DNA of 64,000 nucleotides from Hyaloperonospora brassicae (taxonomy: Eukaryota > Oomycota > Peronosporomycetes > Peronosporales > Peronosporaceae), in assembly GCA_947650285.1 (NCBI GenBank), contig CANTFL010000234.1:1-64000 (forward strand), in the 5' to 3' direction. The position numbers and the translations under genes were made by a program. Under the pieces are notes generated by a model, which was not told the DNA's origin, ran no database searches, and was given only the letters and a program-made list of their open reading frames with translations. This document shows, in pieces, positions 56,901 to 64,000 of this stretch (positions are counted from its first letter, which is position 1; the number at the start of each line of letters is the position of its first letter).

Positions 56901-59196
56901 AGAGATCTTGGGGATGCTGGCAGCGATTATTACTCCGAGAGAGGAGATGGAAGAGATGCTGATCGCAATCTTCCCGCGAATGGACTGCAGACATAAGATT
57001 TCAATGCCACCTCCCACGGTGGAAGCAGATGAGGAACTGCTAGTGGCCAGCTTCGATGGATCGGCGAGGATAATAAAGAAAGGAGGTTCGTACAGTGCTG
57101 TTATATGGAGGTTACCTGAGTGGACGATCGTGGCGGCAGAATCCAGATACGCTCTCGACCTCACCGTGAACGAAGCTGGGTATAATGGCTTGCTATTATG
57201 CTTCGAATTACTTGCCGATCTGGACAGGGGGCGAGTAATTCTTTGTGGAGACTCTAATTTGGTGATCCGACAGATGCGCGGCAAGATCGACTGCAAAGCA
57301 CCGGGCCTTCAACTGTTGAGACATAAAGCGTTGGACAAATTGCTATCGTGGTCAAATAATGAGTTCCTACACATGATGCGAGAATGGAACCAAAGCGCGG
57401 ATCGACTAGCCAGCACAGAATTGCAGAACGAAAACGGAAGAACGGTGGTAGCTGAAGAAGATCGACAAGATCTGATTACTCTGAACCGTCTCGATGAATT
57501 GTTGAAGCACAAGCAGGATGGGCAGCTGGCTCAAATAAGTGCGGCCACGGGGTCAGCCGAGAGGATACGCCATCAGCCCGAAGTGATACAGGAGGAGATA
57601 GTACAGAGGATTATGATTCGAAGAATTATACAAGCTCAGGATGAAGAGCGTTGAATCGTCAACCTCAAGAGTTATCTGAACGGCGATATATCCAGCCTGG
57701 ACGCTGGAGAAGTGAAGGTGTGCGCAAAACTAGCACCTGAGTACGAGATCGATCAGAACGATCTGATTTTCTTCTACCCCATGGCGAAAAAAAGTCAAAA
57801 GATCGCGATGGTTTGATGCGTCTAGTGATCCCAGAGACGTTGCAGCAGGACTTTTTGCACCATTACCACGCAAGTCTGGAAGGAGGCCATCAGTGGATAG
57901 GATATCAGAGGATCAGATCGCGATTCCACTGTAGAGGGCTTTATCGGAGTGTGCAACGATATGTGGGCGAGTGTACCGATTGTGAAACCGGAAAGGGATG
58001 TCCGATGATCCATGGGAGATCACCTGATAATTTACAAGCAACCTACCCATTCCAGATCATCGCAATGGATCATATCCCGTCGTTGCCTATGTCTTTCAAA
58101 GGGAACACTGAGCTGCTCATTTGGGTAGATCTTTTCTCGGGGTATGTGATCGCAAAAGCTAGCTCGTCACGGACAGCACAGACGATTGCGGAGAATTACG
58201 ACGAATGCGTGTTCCGACGCTTCGGAGCTAGCGAAGCTATTAGGCATGATCGAGAGCCAGGATTTGTGTCTGATTTCTCCCGAGCTTTCAACCAGATCGT
58301 AGGACAGAAACAGCTTGCCACCATGGCCTATAGACCACAAGCAAATGGAACAGCCAAACGAATGGTACAAACCTTGACGCATTCGCTCAAGATGTACGTG
58401 GCTGATGTTGATCAACGAGACTGGGATGAGTATGCTGAGCGGCTCACATTTGCAACTAAAACAGTACAAGATCGGATCCGGGGGGCACCCCATTCTATCT
58501 GATTCATTGGTGGGACCCGCGATCAACATTGGAAGCTACGTTGTCAGTGGGGAACACTAGAACAAGAGATCGCGATCCGAAAAGGTGGAGACACAACATC
58601 TAAAGGCAATACCAACGAGCTTGATCTTCAGTGAACTATCACTTACGAGTCCCGATCCAAGAGAGGGCAGATCGACACAATGAAGACCTAAAGCCACACG
58701 AAGGCGTAGTGGGTACACAAGTATGGCTATACCTGGACCGAGTCAAGGAAGGCTACGCGAAGAAGCTAGCGCATATGTGGCATGGCCCATTCCGAGTGGC
58801 GGATATATGTGGAGATCACGCGGCGAAGTTGGAGATCGCCGGAACCCCATATCGACTGTTTCCGATTGTACACCTATCGAAACTAAAGAGAGTAAAGACA
58901 TCCCCAAGCGGCCGAAGCACCATCTTACGTTGGATGAAGCAGATCGCTTAGCTTTTGATGAAGCTCTGTTACCAGAAGACAGTTGGGAGAGCGATCTTGA
59001 GAAGGTAGAATATGAAGTGAAAGAAATATTGGACGTGCGATCTGGTCGGAAAACCCGTTATGGGCGAGTACACCGTCAATTTCTGGTGAAATGGAAGGGA
59101 CATCCCGATTTGAGCTGGGTGGACGAGGCTGATCTGAGTTGTGAAGCTATCTTGCAAGAATTTGAGCGAAGCCGGGTGAGCCGAAACCGTTTCTAA
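53983..59196 (+). pseudogene. Element C pol: protease, RT, two RNase H-type domains, integrase, chromodomain
   Basis: The ATG at 53983 opens a frame that shifts at about 54050. Protease DSGAE (Asp codon 54197-54199). RT: ARGAICDIDVGG, LCIDYRKVNQL, FEWLRMPFGLKNSPQ, YIDD at 56092-56103. RNase H follows with HFDPDSPTVIVVDASKW and TLKPNELN. The 318-codon frame 56698-57654 carries the RNase H tail and a second RNase H-like domain: SFDGSAR, NEAGYNGLLL, CGDSNLVIRQMRG and WNQSADRLAS supply Asp, Glu, Asp, Asp. Integrase 57813-58502 has an HHCC finger, D in MDHIP, D in HDREPGF, but Lys (58356-58358) exactly 36 residues on, where Glu is required. Chromodomain about 58990-59196 (YEVKEILDVRSG, FLVKWKGHPDLSW). 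Frameshifts lie near 54345, 55240, 56085 and 58500, and stops at 54867, 56176 and 56689. Confidence 0.92.
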
Positions 59197-59399
59197 ATGA
59201 CGCAGTCTCACAAGAGCAAGTCGTACGAACTATGAAGGTGTGGTCAGATATGCTAGGAGGCAGCATATGAGGATGGATGGGGTGGCAAGGTGTGCTAGGG
59301 AGGAGTTAATGCTGACGGATGTAGATACGTGTGCAAATATGGAGACAGTCAAATAATAAACCTTACTGAATGATGTGGGTCGAGGGAGAATCGAAGTTG

Positions 59400-61499
59400 T
59401 GGAAGTTGAATAGAATGAATTACCAACGAATACGAGAAAAACAATACACAATTACGAAAGACGATCGGGCTCGGACATCAATCTTGGACGAAGATGATGG
59501 AACAGGCTTACACTTGTCCTGTAAACGAGGTATCTGCGATCCGGGGTGATCCCAATAGGCGTTACGGAACTGGTTGCGCCATGGATCATATTGGTCTTCC
59601 ATGTCCAACGCCTCTATCAGGTCGGCTGGGTCGTCAGAATGTCCTAACCATGGATACTAAAATATTTATTCATGGGGGCGCGGGTAGTGCAGAAAGAAGG
59701 GATCGAGCAAGATGTCAAGATCGCAGTGGCCAGCAATTATGCCGCTGAGTATCATCTTCAAGAAGTTCTTCCAACGCGCTATAAAGCGAGATCGGCGCTG
59801 TTTTGTTGACGCCAAAACGCTTGCATGGACCGTTCGGGTCGCCGTTGAGCCGAAGAGATCGGGAAGGCATGGGTGGATTCCCACAGAGCTTGTCGATGAG
59901 TGGATGCAAGCTCCAGGTAGCGAGTACTCATGTCACGATGCAACCCAGTCACGGAGAACAATATTGGGTTCACGGGGATCACGATATTATCCCAAGGGGC
60001 TGTAGCATACAGAGCCTCGATATGTTGCCGCGAGATCAGCCCAGATGCCCAAATCCTAGTAGCCAGGGTCCGCCCGTGAGTGTGGAAAGGGAACAAGAAA
60101 ATCCTGGGCTTGGAGTAGTGGTGGAACAGCAGCTCGATGGACATGGGCCTCACGCAAACCAGAGTGATCCGCGAAACGGACCAAGGAGCGATCTCGGAGG
60201 CTACCCGCCGGAAAGGTGTCAAATAATTGGGAATCCATCGATCCCGTGGTTGCTGGAGTGGCAGAATATTGTCGAAATAAACAGGAGCGAGGACTCTGCT
60301 AGCCACTTGGCGCGCCGGAATGACGATACTGCATGTGCTGTCGGACAAATGGCGGGCTGAAAGTGCGGTGGATCCGTGAGGCAAATTAACCGAACCGATC
60401 TCACTGAGTGTTTTCTCTCGGCAATGACACATCCACACCTCTAGATTTATCAGCATCCTGGTTGTCATACATGGGGGCAGTCGTGTCCGTAGTAGACGAG
60501 TAGGAGAGATAACGAGGCTCCGGATCGCTTTGTGGGGTCTGACGCGAAAGTTCTTGGTCAATTGCGGTTGTCACGGACGAAGGGTAATCAGTCGGAGTAG
60601 CTTGGGAGGGGTCGGGAGTGGCGGATCTGATATCCGATCTCGAATGAGACAACACGGATCGAGTCAAATGGTCCGAGCTAGAGCCAGACTCAGACGATTT
60701 TCCACTGCCCGATCCGGTCCCAGAATCCATTGAAGGGGACGAAGGAGTTGAAGACTTGAGTGTGAAGGCAGAGGGGGTCAATCTTGGGATTATCTTGGAA
60801 GGTGTGGAGGGGTTCAACGATAGTACGCGAGAGCCTGATCGGATGGCGGGAGAATTCCCGGACTGGGATCTCTGCTACATGCGCTGACACTTGGCTGGTG
60901 GGGCAGACGATATCGGGCGAGATCTACGGGCAGGATATCGCGGCCTCTGGGCAACGGAAGAAGGTGCCGATCTGGCTGGAGTGGTACACTTGGAGGTCTG
61001 CCTAGTGGGTGACGCAGATGACCGGGACCCGAGTATGGCCCTATTGATGGTGTGAAGAAGAGTCCATTGTTCTGTTATAGCCGATCCCGATCTTGCTCTT
61101 CCACCTTTAACTGGTCGTATACCTTGAGATGCTCCGCTAGCTGACAACGGAGATTAACATTCTCCACTTTTGAATGTGTCAGCTGAACTTCCACAGGGTC
61201 AAATAGTCCACCTGCTGTATGAGATCGCTGATCGAAGTCAAGCCTGCAGCGATCTCCGCTTCAGATCGATCCAATTCCTCCTTCAACTGCAAAACTTCCC
61301 TGTTGAGAAAAGAAATGTCGGAGGACAGCTGATCACGCTGCTGTCGGAGAAGATCGCGCTCGAATATGAGCGATTGGGTCTAAATCGACAAGGTTTTTGC
61401 CAGTTGTTCCAAGTTGCCTCGATCGTCATCGCTAACACGTAACATCCCGCGAAGCCGAAGAATCTGCGCAAATCGATCTCGATGCGTTCGCAAAGCTCG
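59400..61499 (-). pseudogene. Antisense gene of element C, coiled-coil protein (decayed, cut by D)
   Basis: On the strand opposite pol. The N-terminal part is missing because element D is inserted at 61500. The remaining order matches element A. A coiled-coil stretch at about 61440-61200 includes FERDLLRQQRDQLSSDISFL and VLQLKEELDRSEAEIA. A Ser/Pro-rich region at 60401-60817 follows. The 260-codon frame 59779-60561 includes PRDRWIPNYLTPFRRVASEI, RPMSIELLFHHYSKPRIFLF and RQALWESTHA. The C-terminal segment DPWRNQFRNAYWDHPGSQIP is at 59480-59600. Several frameshifts are present. The function is not recognisable. Confidence 0.7.
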
Positions 61500-63308
61500 T
61501 GTGGCGAAGTCGATCTCACAATATTGCTTTAGTGAATGTCGATCTTCCACTTGCCCAGACTTGCCGAATCACGGAAGGGGTACTCCGATCCGCGTCTTGT
61601 TGCATAGCCTTGTGCTCACCTTGTGTACCCGTCGGTTGGGCTGGCTTGAGCTCTTCGTAATGGCCTTGGGAGATATCGATCTCTCTGAGAGGTTGGGTTG
61701 AGAGTTCTCTTCCGGCGCGGAAATCTTCACACCACAAACAGGGTTCTGCGATCTTGATCTTGAGTCGCGGCGATCTATATTTGGAGATGATGCGATCTCG
61801 ATCTTGAATCACACCGATCTCGATTCGTCTTCGGGGTCGGGGCCTTTGCTGTGCGGAAATCTTCACTCCGCAAATAATAGTATTGCTTCGATCTTGCCTT
61901 AGAATCGGTCTGATCTGGTCTGGGGATCGGCCGATCTTGCAGGAAGTGCGCGATGTGGGCAGATAGGTGTCCTGTTTCGCCAAAATGAAACGTGCCGATC
62001 TGTCCGGTAGATCGTCTCGGTCTTGCTCGGTCTTGTCTTGAACTCCTTGTCCAGATCTTCTGACCACTTGAGCCGTCTCGCGATCTTGTGTCCAATGTCC
62101 TTTTCCTTTTCCTTTGTTGTTTTTGCTGCTACCCTAGCAGTTGAGTTGAGTGTGAGTACTTGATCGATCCGGGCCAGATATCCCGAGATCGCTCTTCTCG
62201 ATCTTGGTCAACAATCCAAGATCGGTCTTCTGTGTCCTTGTAACACGCGTGCCTTGAAAACTTTGGGGAAGCCAAATCAATCTTGCCCGGAGAAGAGGGG
62301 AGGAGAACGTGCGTCGTGTGCAGAAGAAGTAGAGTTCAAGTCTGTTTATTTACCAACCAATTATTACCAAACATATCTTTAAGCCTATTCCCAACCGTAG
62401 GTCACTCTCCAAGTCGATATCGCCTTTATGCTTGACCGCCCCCTTGAACACGTGTTGAAATTTCGTGACCTGTACTCCAAAGATAGCGCCAACACTCCCG
62501 ATATCGTACCTAGACACCAAAAAGGAGCAAATTCCAAATGTGGTACCAAATACCCAATTTTGATACCAAAAGGTCCAAAATAGTACTCAAATACCAAATG
62601 TGTCCAAATCCGCTTTGCGACGTCAATTCAACCGGCTTCCACTGGCTCTTTCGGTCTGAACTTTTGAGACATCACTCACGGACCTTCATCAAGCATGTCT
62701 GTCATGATCCGAAAGTCTCATCAGCGATAAATCCATAGTCGGTAGGGAACATGACCGATCTGAATCCCAATTCGAGATTGAAGAGGATCGACATAGTACA
62801 ATCCGGCCATATATGTTCTTCCGTTCATTGTGTGTACTCCGATACCATCCTCAAGAGTTTATCTGCTCAATGGGACCATCCGCAGTTCCTACAACGGTCC
62901 CACGGGCTCCCACAAACATCTCCACTTCCAGATCGGGCCATAATTAACCTAAATCAGTACTCCCTTCGGGAGACCGGTAACGAGTGTCACCGATCTGATG
63001 GATTTCAGCACCTTTGTCACAGAGTCACCTCACATCGCCTGGTCCCAGATCCTTGTCCCCTATCCTTGTCCCAGATCGCTATATGGAAATCGTTCTATTT
63101 GTCGGCTTGTCCCTGATCGCTCCGTCTCAGGTCGATCCGTATCCATTAGCCTGGTGACATTTGGACCAGATCGCCGTTCCGTTGAGATCGTTTTTCATCT
63201 CCTCATTATATCGCCAAGTACCATGGACCCGTTTTCCAACAGTAAGTGACACCTTAACTGGGTGTCCACCGATCTACGTCCCATCACTTAATTAGTGACT
63301 TTACCACA
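61500..63308 (-). repeat. 3' LTR of element D
   Basis: 1809 bp from TGTGGCGAAGTCGATCTCAC to TAGTGACTTTACCACA. The middle ~1.4 kb is almost identical to the LTRs of B. The right ~240 bp (U3 end) is a different version, closer to the outer solo LTR at 26872. The LTR is therefore a mosaic. Confidence 0.9.
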
Positions 63309-63397
63309 ACCGCCCCCTGTACTGAAGTCCGTTTGGGCAGCAATCGGCTCCAGTCCAGTCAGTCATCAACTTCGTTCCAAGCACTCAAGTCCATCAC

Positions 63398-64000
63398 ATG
63401 ACCTCCCCGACGCGTCTCCCCACTTCGCCAGTACCCTCAGAGTGTTCTACCGCAATTTTGTCGCCGGATCCCGATCTGTCACCCAGATCGGCCGATCCAG
63501 AGGAGCATATTCCCATAGTGCCAGATCGGCCGAATTCCCCAGGTCATCTAAGTCCGGCCGAATCGCTATCCATCGTCATGGGATCGCCAGACCGCCCGCC
63601 TGAGGAGATCTCGCTTCCCACAAATCCGGCTACCCTGGGTGCGATTAGATCCAACATCCTGGCCACTGGCGAGTCTCGTGGAGGGTCTACTTTAACTGGG
63701 ACCGTTTCCGGCCACATTCCAAGCGTTTCTTCCAGCGACGTTCGTCTTACGTTGGCTACGATCGCTTATTTATGGGATCGAGAGGCTACCTTCTGCAGCC
63801 AAGCCGATACAATTCATGCGTTACAGCAGTCATACCGAGATGCGGTCGCCCGGGGGAATCGCTTGCAAGACAAGATTGATTCTCTGTACAGATCGTCTGC
63901 CCCCTTCGTCTCTTTTGTCCAGCGTCGATATGATTTGATGCAAGGCCGCTACGTCAACGCAATACATTCTCTGAGCGACTGCAAGCGAGCTCTGCGGACA
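63398..64000 (+). CDS. Antisense gene of element D, N-terminal 201 codons, open to window end
   Basis: An ATG at 63398, exactly 90 bp from the LTR edge, opens 201 codons without a stop and runs off the window. Residues 1-110 are rich in Pro, Ser, Asp and Thr (MTSPTRLPTSPVPSECST start; SPD, DRPNSP, PDRPPEE). From about residue 125 it becomes helical with spaced Leu, Ile and Val (LATIAYLWDREATF, IHALQQSY, LQDKIDSLYRS, FVSFVQRRYDLMQGRYVNAI), consistent with a coiled coil. The segment FVSFVQRRYDLMQGRY aligns with FVQFVQSK-NLLRVRY in element A. It runs antisense to gag-pol. It has no recognised domain. It could regulate the element, bind DNA or act in the particle; nothing in the sequence decides this. 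Confidence 0.75.
   Translation, partial: MTSPTRLPTSPVPSECSTAILSPDPDLSPRSADPEEHIPIVPDRPNSPGHLSPAESLSIVMGSPDRPPEEISLPTNPATLGAIRSNILATGESRGGSTLTGTVSGHIPSVSSSDVRLTLATIAYLWDREATFCSQADTIHALQQSYRDAVARGNRLQDKIDSLYRSSAPFVSFVQRRYDLMQGRYVNAIHSLSDCKRALRT

Larger units (their letters stand above)
51229..61499 (+). mobile_element. Gypsy element C, chromovirus-type LTR retrotransposon (plus strand)
   Basis: It begins inside its own 5' LTR, of which only the last 161 bp remain. It runs through gag, hairpin, pol and most of an antisense gene before element D interrupts it at 61500. Its 3' LTR must lie to the right of D, outside the window. About 7.64 kb (51229 to about 58867) mirror element B with very few differences. 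Beyond that the two diverge. Confidence 0.9.
61500..64000 (-). mobile_element. Gypsy element D, 3' end only (minus strand), inserted in element C
   Basis: A complete 3' LTR (61500-63308), then the element-strand polypurine tract, then the antisense gene reading rightwards. gag and pol lie beyond the window. It interrupts the antisense gene of C, so it is younger than C. The other target-duplication copy is out of the window; the left flank ends GCTCG. Confidence 0.85.

Noticed and set aside
41880..58867. The inverted B/C pair as a pure assembly artefact
   Set aside because: The arms differ by at least a dozen substitutions, including one stop codon, and the outer parts diverge, which a duplicated read pile would not give. 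It still deserves long-read confirmation.
1..64000. CRISPR arrays, bacterial operons or tRNA/rRNA genes
   Set aside because: No regularly spaced repeats with unique spacers, no ribosome-binding-site pattern, no cloverleaf or rRNA motif was seen. Introns, LTR elements and hAT show this is eukaryotic DNA.

Overview
The window reads as transposon-dominated chromosome of a plant-pathogenic oomycete, probably order Peronosporales. The main evidence is the one intact gene, at 33307-36930 on the minus strand. It encodes a secreted 1207-residue protein built from about eleven W-starting helical modules at ~91-residue spacing, the layout of tandem WY/LWY-type effectors. Short GT-AG introns (61-111 bp) in a transposase remnant and long Ty3/Gypsy chromovirus-type elements fit the same group. 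Genus and species cannot be read from the sequence.

Layout. 1-976 holds no recognisable gene. 977-7542 is a decayed Ty1/Copia element with 432-bp LTRs, broken by two solo LTRs of other families (1896-2963 and 6022-6570). 7543-11232 is low-information sequence with a few orphan ORF remnants. 11233-31043 is one hAT DNA transposon, about 3.2 kb before insertions. A 12.9-kb Gypsy element (element A, 13704-26619, target duplication TATT) sits inside one of its introns. A 1.84-kb solo LTR (26872-30530, target duplication CACT) sits in a later exon, and that LTR contains another solo LTR of its own family in opposite orientation (27779-29594, target duplication CAAG). 31052-33306 shows nothing recognisable. 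The effector gene follows, with an 80-bp tandem repeat and an 18-bp palindrome just upstream. 37161-39221 again shows nothing clear.

From 39222 to the end lie three related Gypsy elements. B (39222-51228) is on the minus strand. C (from 51229) is on the plus strand and abuts B head to head. D (from 61500) is on the minus strand, inserted in C and running off the window. B and C form two almost identical inverted arms of about 7.64 kb around a 1.71-kb spacer. Every paired position sums to 100747.

The Gypsy elements have gag with CCHC knuckles, protease, reverse transcriptase, RNase H, a second RNase H-like domain, integrase and a C-terminal chromodomain. The internal parts of A, B and C are all pseudogenised. 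B and C share the same stop codons and the same catalytic Glu-to-Lys change in integrase, so they descend from an already defective sequence. The least expected feature is an extra gene in antisense orientation between pol and the 3' LTR of A, B, C and D. It begins 90-100 bp from the LTR edge and encodes a Pro/Ser-rich, coiled-coil, basic protein. In D it is open for all 201 codons visible before the window ends. Other points worth following are a conserved hairpin between gag and pol, strong GATC enrichment in the Gypsy elements and variable tandem repeats inside one LTR family.
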